Source: an uncultured Gammaproteobacteria bacterium (GTDB lineage Bacteria > Pseudomonadota > Gammaproteobacteria > PS1 > Pseudothioglobaceae). Taken from it: a stretch of DNA of 32,404 bases. Location of the stretch: positions 1 through 32,404 of the forward strand of contig CABXNH010000010.1 of NCBI GenBank assembly GCA_902513495.1. The letters are read 5' to 3'. Made by a program: the position numbers and the translations under genes. The notes under the pieces were generated by a model, which saw only the letters and a program-made list of their open reading frames with translations, was not told the origin of the DNA and did no database searches. Each line of letters starts with the position of its first letter. The stretch's first letter is position 1. Shown in pieces: positions 1-7,787 of the stretch.

Positions 1-2
1 CA

Positions 3-464
3 CCATTCTTTTTGATGCAGGATGTTGCTAAATTAATGATTCGGGATGGAATTGAAGGCGCAATAATCAATATCGGATCGACATCAGCAATGACCGGTCA
101 ACCGTTTATTGCACCCTATTCAGCATCTAAAGGTGCGCTGTCGACACTGACACGCAACTCTAGCTATGCTTTATTGCGAAACCGTATCAGAGTCAATCAA
201 TTGAACCCTGGATGGATGGCAACTGACGGTGAGGATCGAATCCAACGAGAATACCATGGTGCTGATAGTGATTGGTTGGAAAAAGCTGCAACTATGCAAC
301 CTTTTGGACGCCTTATCGACCCCAAAGAAGTTGCCCAATCAGTTGTATTTTTGGCCTCGAATGACAGTGGAATGATGACCGGTGCCGTCATTCATTATGA
401 TCAATCCGTTTGGGGAGGATATTCGTTTGCTCCACCTACTCCAGATACACCACTAACCGAGTAA
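3..464 (+). CDS. SDR-family oxidoreductase, 3' part only (cut by window edge)
   Basis: This is the C-terminal 153 residues of a short-chain dehydrogenase/reductase. The reading frame is open to the window edge (codons from base 3), so the apparent TTG/ATG near base 12-15 is internal. The visible part holds the catalytic Ser region (NIGSTS), the YxxxK pair as YSASK near bases 117-131, the motif RIRVNQLNPGW after it, and the usual SDR C-terminal pattern GRLIDPKEVAQSVVFLAS ... GMMTGAVI. The N-terminal Rossmann glycine motif lies outside the window. SDRs of this close type often sit in inositol or sugar-acid loci, oxidising a ring or sugar hydroxyl with NAD(P), so a role with the downstream inositol-type genes is plausible but not shown. 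The base composition is more AT-rich than the block that follows. The family call is secure; the substrate is unknown. Confidence 0.85.
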   Translation, partial: PFFLMQDVAKLMIRDGIEGAIINIGSTSAMTGQPFIAPYSASKGALSTLTRNSSYALLRNRIRVNQLNPGWMATDGEDRIQREYHGADSDWLEKAATMQPFGRLIDPKEVAQSVVFLASNDSGMMTGAVIHYDQSVWGGYSFAPPTPDTPLTE

Positions 465-477
465 AAAGGAGGGGTTT

Positions 478-783
478 ATGAAAACACTGAAAGGCCTCCA
501 GCTTGGTGATGGACTGGACGAGGCGACTGAGATGGGCTCGCTGATCAACGCAGAGCGTCTCAATCAGATTGACGGCATCGTGCAAGAGGCCTTGCAACAC
601 GGTGCAAAGCTGGAAACCGGCAGGCAACGGGCCGCTGAATTCAGCGCCGGCCATTTTTCTGAACCGACCGTCCTGACGAAGGTCAACGATGACATGGCGA
701 TCGCATCGATTGAAAATGCAATTAACTACCTCAACCAAACGATTGATCTTTCTTTGATCGTGAACAGGGATGCCCTGAAATGA
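478..783 (+). pseudogene. Aldehyde dehydrogenase fragment (about 100 residues)
   Basis: The 101-residue product matches only an inner segment of the NAD(P)-dependent aldehyde dehydrogenase superfamily, whose full proteins are about 480-500 residues. Recognisable pieces are LGDGLDEATEMGSLIN, a following helix with QIDGIVQEAL, and EPTVLTKVNDDMAIA, which in complete enzymes precedes the EEIFGP motif. That motif, the catalytic Cys and the cofactor-binding half are absent. After DMAIA the sequence departs from the family, so a second deletion or decay is likely there. A strong Shine-Dalgarno sequence (AGGAGG at 467-472, five bases before the ATG) precedes it, so a short product may still be made. 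Its end overlaps the start of the next gene as ATGA. It could be a remnant of a methylmalonate/malonate-semialdehyde dehydrogenase (mmsA/iolA), but the fragment is too short to say. Confidence 0.75.
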
Positions 784-1928
784 CTGAAAAACCCAAACTC
801 TCCATCGGCCTGATTGGCTCGGGCTTCATGGGCAGAGCCCATGTCTTCGGTTTTGCAACGGCCCAGAAAGCTTTTGACCTGCCGATACAAATCGACCTGC
901 ACACCATAGCCGATATCACCGACGAGGCGGCTGCGAAGGCCGCGAGAGATTTCGGCTTCCGCCACGCAACCTCGGACTGGCGCGAGATGCTGGAAAACCC
1001 GGAAATTGAGATGATCGATATTACCGCGCCAAATGCGCTCCACAAGGAAATGGCCCTTAAATCGATTGCCGCAGGAAAGCATGTCTATTGCGAAAAACCA
1101 CTGGCCCCGCTTGCCTCTGATGCACACGAAATGGCTGAGGCCGCCGAGTCTGCGGGGGTCAAAACCCAGGTTGGCTTCAACTATCTTTGTAATCCGATGG
1201 TCGGACTCGCAAGAGAAATGATCGAAGCTGGTGAGTTGGGCGAAATTCGCGGTTATCGGGGGCTTCATGCCGAAGATTACATGACCGACGCACTCAGCCC
1301 GGCCACCTTCCGCCATGATCCGGCAGGTGGCGGTGCACTCGCCGATCTGGGCAGCCATGCACTGGCGACAGCGGAGTTCTTGCTCGGACCCATCACTGAG
1401 GTGATGGGTGATTGCGTAACAGTCATCGCCCAACGCCCCGACGGTAAGGGGGGTCGACAGAAAATCGAAGTGGATGACATCGGCCGTGCATTCCTGCGGT
1501 TCGGTAACGGAGTAACCGGATCGATCGAGGGTAACTGGATCTCTACAGGCCACAAGATGCAGCATGATTTCGAGGTCTACGGATCCAAAGGTGCACTCTA
1601 TTTCAACCAGGAACACTTTAACGAGCTGCAGTTCTACTCAACCGAAGATGCTTCTGGCCGATGCGGTTTCCGCCGGATCGAGGCCGCTCCCGAACACCCC
1701 CCCTATGGCAATTTCTGCGTTGCGCCAGGGCATCAGATCGGGTTTAACGATCTCAAGGCGATCGAAGTGGCGGGATTCGTGAGCGCCATTGCCGGAAGTG
1801 GTCGGGAGATGTTTTCGTTCCGCAAGGGTTTGCGTATTCAGCACCTTGTGGAATCCATACAGAAATCGGCGTGTCAGAAGCAATGGGTCAGTACTGAGTC
1901 TTACCTACAGACAGGGCTTATGAAATGA
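780..1928 (+). CDS. Gfo/Idh/MocA-family NAD(P)-dependent oxidoreductase (first copy)
   Basis: This intact 382-residue protein has the family layout: an N-terminal Rossmann fold with GLIGSGFMGRAH at residues 9-20, the conserved CEKPLA motif near residue 101, and a C-terminal alpha/beta substrate domain with HDPAGGGALADLGSHAL. Family members oxidise ring hydroxyls of inositols and sugars (IolG, IolX, IolW and relatives). It belongs to the same close subfamily as the second copy at 6660 (shared spacing, PPYG/PPYD and APGHQIGF/NAGHSLGY motifs near the C-terminus) but its DNA is far more GC-rich, so the two were probably acquired separately. Start chosen at 780 because it overlaps the upstream stop as ATGA. 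The likely substrate is an inositol isomer or inosose, inferred from the neighbours; the exact substrate cannot be read from sequence. Confidence 0.88.
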   Translation: MTEKPKLSIGLIGSGFMGRAHVFGFATAQKAFDLPIQIDLHTIADITDEAAAKAARDFGFRHATSDWREMLENPEIEMIDITAPNALHKEMALKSIAAGKHVYCEKPLAPLASDAHEMAEAAESAGVKTQVGFNYLCNPMVGLAREMIEAGELGEIRGYRGLHAEDYMTDALSPATFRHDPAGGGALADLGSHALATAEFLLGPITEVMGDCVTVIAQRPDGKGGRQKIEVDDIGRAFLRFGNGVTGSIEGNWISTGHKMQHDFEVYGSKGALYFNQEHFNELQFYSTEDASGRCGFRRIEAAPEHPPYGNFCVAPGHQIGFNDLKAIEVAGFVSAIAGSGREMFSFRKGLRIQHLVESIQKSACQKQWVSTESYLQTGLMK

Positions 1929-2035
1929 GCGAGACGAGAGACTAATGCCTTAGAAAGGTGCATCGCGCTACCTGAATCAGTGCCCACTTCAACAACTCAC
2001 TGAGGACTTTTTTAACACCAACTACGAGATCGAAA

Positions 2036-2260
2036 ATGACCACAAAAAACCCGCCAGATGACAACGAAAGCCTGATCCAGTTGATCCACGACCGTTACGA
2101 TGAGATGAGTCGGACCCATCAGCAGATTGCGCTTTACCTGACGCAGAACCCCAACGATGTCGCGGTCCACTCAGTCAATTCGATTAGGTCTTTAGGGGCA
2201 ACAATGAGCCTTGTTCAGGCTATATGTATATCCATTGGATACCATCAACAAGGAAATTAA
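2036..2260 (+). pseudogene. Truncated RpiR-family transcriptional regulator
   Basis: The first 50 or so residues match the start of RpiR-type regulators: LIQLIHDRYDEMSRTHQQIA and YLTQNPNDVAVHSVNSI form the first helices of the helix-turn-helix domain. After about residue 51 (near base 2187) the match and the high GC both stop, and the frame runs through unrelated AT-rich bases to a stop just before iolB. The recognition helix and the whole SIS sugar-phosphate domain (about 180-200 residues) are missing, so it cannot work as a normal repressor. In several Alphaproteobacteria an RpiR-type IolR precedes the inositol operon, so this is probably the remains of such a local regulator. If so, the operon downstream has lost its linked control gene. 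Confidence 0.75.
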
Positions 2261-2262
2261 AT

Positions 2263-3060
2263 ATGTCTCTTTTATCTCGTCCCAAATTAAGTTCAGATGG
2301 TTGTTATCAAAACATTACACCAAAATCAGCCAATTGGAAATATGTCGGATTTCAAGCACATGAACTGGCACCTCAACAAACTTTGAATTGGATTGATCCA
2401 GATAAAGAATCATGCTTGGTAATCTTATCTGGCAAGGCTGATATTAGAGTAGATAAGCAGACTTTTCATGGTCTTGGCGATAGAATGAGTGTATTTGAAG
2501 ATAAAAAACCGCATGCAGTATATGCACCCAATAACAGTCAAGTATCTATCAAAGCGATAACCAAACTCGAGCTGGCAATAGCAACTGCCCCTGGCTTTGG
2601 AAATTATCCTGCCAGACACATTAAGCCTGAAGAAATGACCAATGAGGTTCGAGGAGAAGGCAGCAACACAAGATCTATTTGCAACATATTGCCGGAACAA
2701 GACAAAGCTGATAGTTTGCTGGTTGTCGAAGTTAAAACTCCGGCTGGAAACTGGTCAAGTTATCCACCACACAAGCATGATTCAGATAACATTCCGGTTG
2801 AGACATATTTAGAAGAAACATATTATCATCGAATTAATCCACCTCAAGGGTTTGCCTTTCAGAGAGTCTATACCGATGATCTATCCATTGACGAGACGAT
2901 GGCAGTGGAAGACAAATGTGTTGTTCTTGTTCCAAAAGGATACCATCCGGTTGGCGTTCCTCATGGGTATGATTCATATTATTTGAATGTAATGGCAGGC
3001 CCTAAAAGACAATGGATTTTTAAAAACCACCCTGACCATGAATGGATGTTAGATAAATAA
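2263..3060 (+). CDS. iolB: 5-deoxy-glucuronate isomerase IolB (first copy)
   Basis: IolB turns 5-deoxy-D-glucuronate into 5-dehydro-2-deoxy-D-gluconate in myo-inositol breakdown; it is a cytosolic bicupin related to KduI. The 265-residue product fits the family length of about 270. The C-terminal cupin keeps the expected metal ligands: YPPHKHDSDN, then LEETYYHR, then KGYHPVGVPHGYD. The N-terminal cupin ends with VYAPNN. Start placed at 2263, with AAGGAA at 2250-2255 just ahead; an upstream in-frame ATG at 2224 has no ribosome site. The stop overlaps the next start as TAATG, so translation is coupled to iolC. A second, diverged IolB lies at 8780 in the same operon. Confidence 0.92.
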   Translation: MSLLSRPKLSSDGCYQNITPKSANWKYVGFQAHELAPQQTLNWIDPDKESCLVILSGKADIRVDKQTFHGLGDRMSVFEDKKPHAVYAPNNSQVSIKAITKLELAIATAPGFGNYPARHIKPEEMTNEVRGEGSNTRSICNILPEQDKADSLLVVEVKTPAGNWSSYPPHKHDSDNIPVETYLEETYYHRINPPQGFAFQRVYTDDLSIDETMAVEDKCVVLVPKGYHPVGVPHGYDSYYLNVMAGPKRQWIFKNHPDHEWMLDK

Positions 3061-4976
3061 TGAAATCAATTGATATTATTTGTTTAGGAAGAGCGGCTGT
3101 AGATTTTTATGGTCAACAGATTGGATCCACATTGGAAAATATGGGGAGTTTTGCCAAATATCTGGGAGGCTCTTCTGCAAATATTGCATATGGCTGCTCT
3201 AAGCTTGGCCTAAGTTCAGCAATGCTTACTAGGGTTGGAAACGAGCATATGGGTCGTTTTGTTCGTAATGAACTTGAAAGTGTTGGTGTAGATACATCTC
3301 ATGTAATTACTGATAGTGAACGATTAACTGGATTAGTTGTTTTAGGGATTCAAGATAAAGAAACCTTTCCTCTCATCTTTTATCGTAAAGACTGTGCTGA
3401 TATGGCAATCAGTGAAAAGGATTTTACAAAAGAGTTTATTGCGAGCAGTAAAGCATTACTCATTACAGGAACACATTTTTCCTCCGATAATACTTATCAG
3501 GCAAGTATGAAAGCAATAGAGTATGCAAAGTCCTCTGATACTCAGGTCATTGTTGACATTGATTATCGGCCAGTGCTTTGGGGGTTAACAGAGTTAGGTG
3601 ATGGAGAATCTCGATTTGTTGCAAGTGATGATGTAAGTCAGCATCTGCAAACAATTCTTCCACATTGTGATGTTGTTGTTGGGACTGAAGAAGAGATTCA
3701 CATTGCTGGAGGTAGTGAAGACACTATCACCGCATTGAGCAAGATACGACAGCTTAGTAATTCAATTATTGTTTTAAAGTTAGGTCCTTTAGGGTGCACA
3801 GTCATTACTAGTGATATTCCTAATAGCACAGATGATTTCAATGTAATCAAAGGTAATCAGGTTGACATTCTGAATGTATTGGGTGCTGGCGATGCTTTTA
3901 TGTCAGGTTTTTTAAGAGGTTATCTTAGGGGTGAGAGTCTTGAAAAAAGTGCCAACTATGCTAACGCATCTGGTGCATTAGTCGTATCTCGTCATGGCTG
4001 TGCTCCAGCAATCCCTGGTGAGCATGAGTTGTTATATTACTTAGAAAATGCAGTTGACATTCCCGACCCAAGTACAGATTTAACGCTAAACCATCTTCAT
4101 AGAGTCAGCTTCAGAAACAAAGAAGAGCCAGAAATTTTTGGTTTTGCTTTTGATCACCGAAAACAACTTAGTGATCTTGCAGTCAAGTATGGCGAAGATT
4201 TAAGTCAAATCATAAAACTTAAAAAACTATTTATTAGATCAATAATAAATACTATTGATAAATTTAAAATTCCTCAAAAAAGTATCGGAGTTTTAATTGA
4301 CGACACTTATGGTGAGGATGCACTCAATTCTATTGCTGAAAAATCATGGTGGATTGGAAGACCTGTTGAGCTTCCAAGTTCAAGACCCCTAAAGTTTGAA
4401 GGCGACCAGTCTATTGGTTCGAAGATACAGTCATGGCCACTATCACACGTTGTTAAGTGTTTATTTTTCTATCATCCAAATGATTCAGTCGAACTGAAAC
4501 TTAAGCAAGAGCAAAAAATAAAAGAGCTATATTTTGCATGTATTCAAAGCGGACACCAATTATTGCTAGAGGTAATTCCGCCTTCAAAATATGAAGAGGA
4601 TGAAGCGACAATACCAACAATCTTGAAAAGATTTTATGAAATAGAAATTAAGCCAGACTGGTGGAAGCTTCCAGCACTTAAAGAAAAGTCGTGGCAGCAA
4701 GTAAGTGATGTAATAAATACTCATGATTCGCATTGCCAGGGTGTATTATTATTGGGTCTTTCTGCTCCAATCGATATTGTTAGAGAGTCTTTTGCTGTAG
4801 CAGCAAAGTATCCTATCTGTAAAGGTTTTACAGTGGGCAGAACTATTTTTTATGATCCTGCAAAACAGTGGATGCAGCATAATATAAGTGATCAAGAGTT
4901 GGTTGATTCTGTAACTACTACTTACATTGAATTGATTCAATCTTGGAAAAAATATAGAGAGGGAATTCAAAAATGA
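3060..4976 (+). CDS. iolC: 5-dehydro-2-deoxygluconokinase fused to DUF2090 domain (IolC-DUF2090)
   Basis: The 638-residue protein has two parts. Residues 1 to about 335 are a PfkB/ribokinase-fold sugar kinase with GGSSANIAYG near residue 38 and the catalytic GAGDAF near residue 275; it phosphorylates 5-dehydro-2-deoxygluconate. Residues from about 345 to the end are a DUF2090 domain, beginning around GFAFDHRKQL and ending with GFTVGRTIFYDPAKQWM. Such fusions are common in Proteobacteria, and the DUF2090 part, which resembles TIM-barrel aldolases, has been proposed to supply the aldolase step where iolJ is missing. Here a separate class II aldolase is also present at 9619. The gene overlaps iolB upstream (TAATG) and the iolD stub downstream (ATGA). 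Confidence 0.93.
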   Translation: MKSIDIICLGRAAVDFYGQQIGSTLENMGSFAKYLGGSSANIAYGCSKLGLSSAMLTRVGNEHMGRFVRNELESVGVDTSHVITDSERLTGLVVLGIQDKETFPLIFYRKDCADMAISEKDFTKEFIASSKALLITGTHFSSDNTYQASMKAIEYAKSSDTQVIVDIDYRPVLWGLTELGDGESRFVASDDVSQHLQTILPHCDVVVGTEEEIHIAGGSEDTITALSKIRQLSNSIIVLKLGPLGCTVITSDIPNSTDDFNVIKGNQVDILNVLGAGDAFMSGFLRGYLRGESLEKSANYANASGALVVSRHGCAPAIPGEHELLYYLENAVDIPDPSTDLTLNHLHRVSFRNKEEPEIFGFAFDHRKQLSDLAVKYGEDLSQIIKLKKLFIRSIINTIDKFKIPQKSIGVLIDDTYGEDALNSIAEKSWWIGRPVELPSSRPLKFEGDQSIGSKIQSWPLSHVVKCLFFYHPNDSVELKLKQEQKIKELYFACIQSGHQLLLEVIPPSKYEEDEATIPTILKRFYEIEIKPDWWKLPALKEKSWQQVSDVINTHDSHCQGVLLLGLSAPIDIVRESFAVAAKYPICKGFTVGRTIFYDPAKQWMQHNISDQELVDSVTTTYIELIQSWKKYREGIQK

Positions 4977-5050
4977 AAACTATTAAACTAACAATGACAC
5001 AGGCTCGTATAAGAAATCTAAAACAAAGCAACCTTACTAGTCATGACTAG
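4973..5050 (+). pseudogene. iolD: iolD remnant: first 25 codons only
   Basis: Directly overlapping the iolC stop (ATGA), an ORF starts MKTIKLTMTQARIRNLKQ and stops after 25 residues at TAG 5048-5050. The first 18 or so residues match the characteristic beginning of IolD, the thiamine-diphosphate enzyme 3D-(3,5/4)-trihydroxycyclohexane-1,2-dione hydrolase, which normally reads M-K-T-I/V-R-L-T-M-A-Q-A-L and runs to about 610-640 residues. The rest of IolD is absent from the window, so a deletion has taken almost the whole gene. What remains is a leader-sized ORF lying between iolC and the next ORF, whose ATG (5043) overlaps its end by eight bases. The match is short, but its position exactly after iolC, where iolD usually lies, makes the call fairly safe. 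Confidence 0.75.
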
Positions 5051-5729
5051 AGAAACAGTTAAATCTAGACAACAAGTTTATTTCAGTGAATCTGATATAG
5101 ATTATGATGACTTAACTGAAATATGTTCTCAAAAAACACTTCAAGAGGATTATTCTCTTGCAGATTCAGTTTCAAATAATGTTGTCATTTATGATGCGAA
5201 TCACTTGAAGTCATTTATTGTTAATGAATTAAAAGAAAGAATATTAAAAACAGAGTTGCATCAGGTTTTAGAAAATGGACCAGGGGTTTTTGTTGTTCGA
5301 AATCTTTATGAAGGCGAAGTAATAGATCAGAGCAATACTATTTTTTTTAATCCTGCTGTATTTCATGCTGCTGGCGCAAACACTACTAATGACTTTCATA
5401 GGATTGGTAATCTTTTTCAAATTTCATCGCCCTTTGGCAAGCCTATTGAGAGCATAGATTATATTAAAATTATCAATCATATTTACCCATCCTTGCTAGA
5501 GCATTTAAATAAAAAAAACCTTTCAGAAAAGCTTATTGATAATGTTCTTATATGTGCAACTGATGGATACGCCTTTCCCACAAACTTAGATCACGATAAC
5601 AACTCTGATTCTAAGCTACAAGGAATGAGCATGTATGAACTTACAAAACAATCACTTCTAGACTCTCTGAGTCTAGAGAAATTTAGCTTAAAGCTCTCTG
5701 AGCTCCAGCATATGAGGCTTGCTAGTTAA
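5043..5729 (+). pseudogene. Internally deleted phytanoyl-CoA dioxygenase (PhyH)-like protein
   Basis: The 228-residue ORF reads as the two ends of a PhyH-type Fe(II)/2-oxoglutarate dioxygenase joined together. The N-terminal part (to about residue 97) includes ENGPGVFVVRNLYEGEVID. It runs straight into FFNPAVFHAAGANTT ... HRIGNLFQISSPFGKP, which in the full proteins (about 380 residues as I recall them) is the distal His/Arg region near the C-terminus, followed by AFPTNLDHD. The central barrel carrying the HxD iron ligands, about 150 residues, is missing. The join lies near base 5335. The product is therefore unlikely to be an active dioxygenase. It has no clear ribosome site and may be translated by coupling with the iolD stub. 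The alignment is from memory of the family; a genuinely short variant cannot be ruled out. Confidence 0.55.
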
Positions 5730-5757
5730 AGTATTATGAACAATTTGGAGAAGGTAA

Positions 5758-6663
5758 ATGAGTGTGAAAATTGGTGTTAGTCCGATATCGTGGACTAATG
5801 ATGATATGCCCGAGTTGGGTCGTGATACGACTGTGGAACATTGCCTAAAAGAAGGTAGTCAGGCTGGGTATAGAGGCTTTGAGTTGGGGGGTAAATGGCC
5901 AAGGGAAGTATCCGTACTTGAGCCTTTATTTAGCAAATATGATATGGATGTTGTTTCAAGTTGGTTTTGTGGTGGTTTGCTTAAAGACACTATCGAAGGT
6001 GAAATAAAAAGAATTACGCCTCATATGCAACTTCTGAAGGATTTGGGTACTGATGTAATAGTTTATTGTGAAATGGACTCATGTGTTCATGGAGATATTA
6101 GCTCGCCTCTTTCAAAACGACCAATGCTTGATGAAGATCAATGGAAGGAATGGACTGAAAAGCTTGACCAGTTAGCTAAATATACTTTGTCGCATGGAAT
6201 GAAGCTTGCTTATCATCATCATATGGGAACAGTCGTTCAAATTGAAGAAGAGGTGGATAAATTAATGGCCATGACCAGTAGTGACCTTGGCTTAGTATTT
6301 GATACAGGTCATTTTATTTATGCAGGTGCAGACCCTCTAAGTGTTTATAAAAAACATAGTGACAGAGTTCTTCATATTCATTGTAAAGATGTCAGAGCAG
6401 AAATATTGAATGATGTTTTAGAGTCAGACTCAAGTTTTTTAAATGCCGTCTTGAGTGGAGTATATACAGTTCCTGGAGATGGCGTTTTTGACTTTCCAGG
6501 CTTATTTAAAATGGTGAGTGAGAATGGTTTTAAAGGATGGATTGTTGTTGAAGCAGAACAAGATCCAGCCAAAGCGCATCCTTTAACGTACGTCACAATG
6601 GGCTATAACAATATTAAGAGTTATTGTGAAAAATTTGGAATTGAAATAGAGGAAAAAAGATGA
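5758..6663 (+). CDS. iolE: Inosose dehydratase IolE
   Basis: IolE dehydrates 2-keto-myo-inositol to trihydroxycyclohexane-1,2-dione, the substrate of IolD. The 301-residue protein is a TIM-barrel of the xylose-isomerase-like/AP-endonuclease-2 type. It has the IolE opening GVSPISWTNDDMPELG, then GYRGFELGGKWPRE, the metal-site regions LVFDTGHFIYAGADP and HIHCKDV, and VPGDGVFDFPGLF near the end. A good Shine-Dalgarno sequence (GGAGAAGG) precedes the ATG. The stop overlaps the next dehydrogenase start as ATGA. The reading frame is intact and the key acidic residues are visible, so the gene appears functional even though its immediate upstream neighbours are decayed. Confidence 0.93.
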   Translation: MSVKIGVSPISWTNDDMPELGRDTTVEHCLKEGSQAGYRGFELGGKWPREVSVLEPLFSKYDMDVVSSWFCGGLLKDTIEGEIKRITPHMQLLKDLGTDVIVYCEMDSCVHGDISSPLSKRPMLDEDQWKEWTEKLDQLAKYTLSHGMKLAYHHHMGTVVQIEEEVDKLMAMTSSDLGLVFDTGHFIYAGADPLSVYKKHSDRVLHIHCKDVRAEILNDVLESDSSFLNAVLSGVYTVPGDGVFDFPGLFKMVSENGFKGWIVVEAEQDPAKAHPLTYVTMGYNNIKSYCEKFGIEIEEKR

Positions 6664-7787
6664 AAACAATTGGAGTAGGAGTTATAGGCACAGCTTTTAT
6701 GGGGAAGGCACATTCAATTGCATATGCCGCTGCTGGAAGTGTTTTTGGTGATGGATTAAAGCCCAAGCTTGAAATGATTTGTGACTACAATCCTGAAAGG
6801 GCTGAGGTCAAGAAAAAGGAAATGGGATTTTCAAGATGCACAAGTTCCTGGGAGGAGTTAGTAAATGACCCTAAAGTTGAACTTATTTCTGTTTGTGTTC
6901 CGAATTCATTACATAAAGAGATTTCAGTGGCCGCATTAAAACTTGGAAAGCATGTTTGGTGTGAAAAGCCAATGTCAACCAATTTGTCTGACTCTGAAGC
7001 GATGTTTGCAGCTGCTCAAAAGGCCTCAAGCTCTCAAACAATATTGGGCTATAACTACACCCAAAACCCAGCAGTTCAAAGCGCAAAAAAACTTATTGAT
7101 GAAGGCGTAATTGGACGTGTAATTGGATTTTATGGAAGCTATGATGTAGATAATGAAGCCGATCCAGAGAGACCTCATTCTTGGCGAATGAGCCGGGAAG
7201 CTTCTGGAACTGGATCGAACGCTGATGTCATGTGCCATTTGGTAAGTATGGCTCACTACATGACTGGTAGCGAAATTACTCGATTAGTGGGCGACTATGA
7301 CACAGTGCATAGAGAGCGATCAGACCCCAAAAATCCAGACCAAACATTGATTGTTGATAACGATGATGTTTGCACAGCGATGGCACATTTTAAAAGTGGA
7401 ATTAAGGGAACTCTAAGAGTGAGTCGAGTTGCTTGGGGAAGAAAGTGCGGATTGCGCTGGGAGATACATGGGTCACAAGGGATGATCTGTCATGATCAGG
7501 AGCGGTTAAATGAAATTAAACTCTATACTCGAAGTGAAGATCCTAGACAGGAGGGCTTCAAGACCATATTGAGTGGTCCTGCTCAGCCGCCGTATGATGC
7601 CTTTTTACCGAATGCAGGACATAGTCTCGGGTATATCGATGTCAAGGTGTGTGAACTCAAACAACTTCTAGATGCAATCGAAACAGGCAAGGCAGTATGG
7701 CCGAATTTTTCTGATGGTGTGAAGATTGAGAAAGTAATGGATGCTATCGATAGGTCTGCACTCTCTGGTCAATGGCTTGATGTCTAG
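6660..7787 (+). CDS. Gfo/Idh/MocA-family inositol-type dehydrogenase (second copy)
   Basis: This intact 375-residue NAD(P)-dependent oxidoreductase has GVIGTAFMGKAHSIAY at its Rossmann start and CEKPMS near residue 101. The substrate-domain region HSWRMSREASGTGSNADVM ends in a helix that carries the usual catalytic His (MCHLV). Its place between iolE and a sugar kinase indicates that it supplies the inosose substrate by oxidising an inositol isomer, or a related cyclitol or sugar acid. It is a close-subfamily relative of the protein at 780 but with AT-rich codons like its neighbours. Start overlaps iolE as ATGA; its end overlaps the following kinase start by eight bases. Substrate (myo-, scyllo- or chiro-inositol) is not decidable from sequence. 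Confidence 0.9.
   Translation: MKTIGVGVIGTAFMGKAHSIAYAAAGSVFGDGLKPKLEMICDYNPERAEVKKKEMGFSRCTSSWEELVNDPKVELISVCVPNSLHKEISVAALKLGKHVWCEKPMSTNLSDSEAMFAAAQKASSSQTILGYNYTQNPAVQSAKKLIDEGVIGRVIGFYGSYDVDNEADPERPHSWRMSREASGTGSNADVMCHLVSMAHYMTGSEITRLVGDYDTVHRERSDPKNPDQTLIVDNDDVCTAMAHFKSGIKGTLRVSRVAWGRKCGLRWEIHGSQGMICHDQERLNEIKLYTRSEDPRQEGFKTILSGPAQPPYDAFLPNAGHSLGYIDVKVCELKQLLDAIETGKAVWPNFSDGVKIEKVMDAIDRSALSGQWLDV

Larger units (their letters stand above)
478..2190. other. GC-richer block of apparently foreign origin
   Basis: From the ATG at 478 to about base 2185 the DNA is clearly richer in G and C than everything around it, judged by eye, with many third positions ending in C or G. The genes from 2263 onward use AT-rich codons throughout. 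The block starts with an aldehyde dehydrogenase fragment, contains one intact Gfo/Idh/MocA gene, and ends inside an RpiR-type regulator whose N-terminus alone is kept. Both outer genes are broken and the middle one is whole, which suggests a transferred segment trimmed by deletions at its two ends. No transposase, direct repeat or tRNA that could mark an insertion site was seen. The boundaries are approximate. Confidence 0.6.

Noticed and set aside
726-1616. Long minus-strand ORF of 296 codons
   Set aside because: It is a shadow of the GC-rich Gfo/Idh/MocA gene on the plus strand. GC-rich coding DNA often leaves the opposite strand open, and the translation has no recognisable motif.
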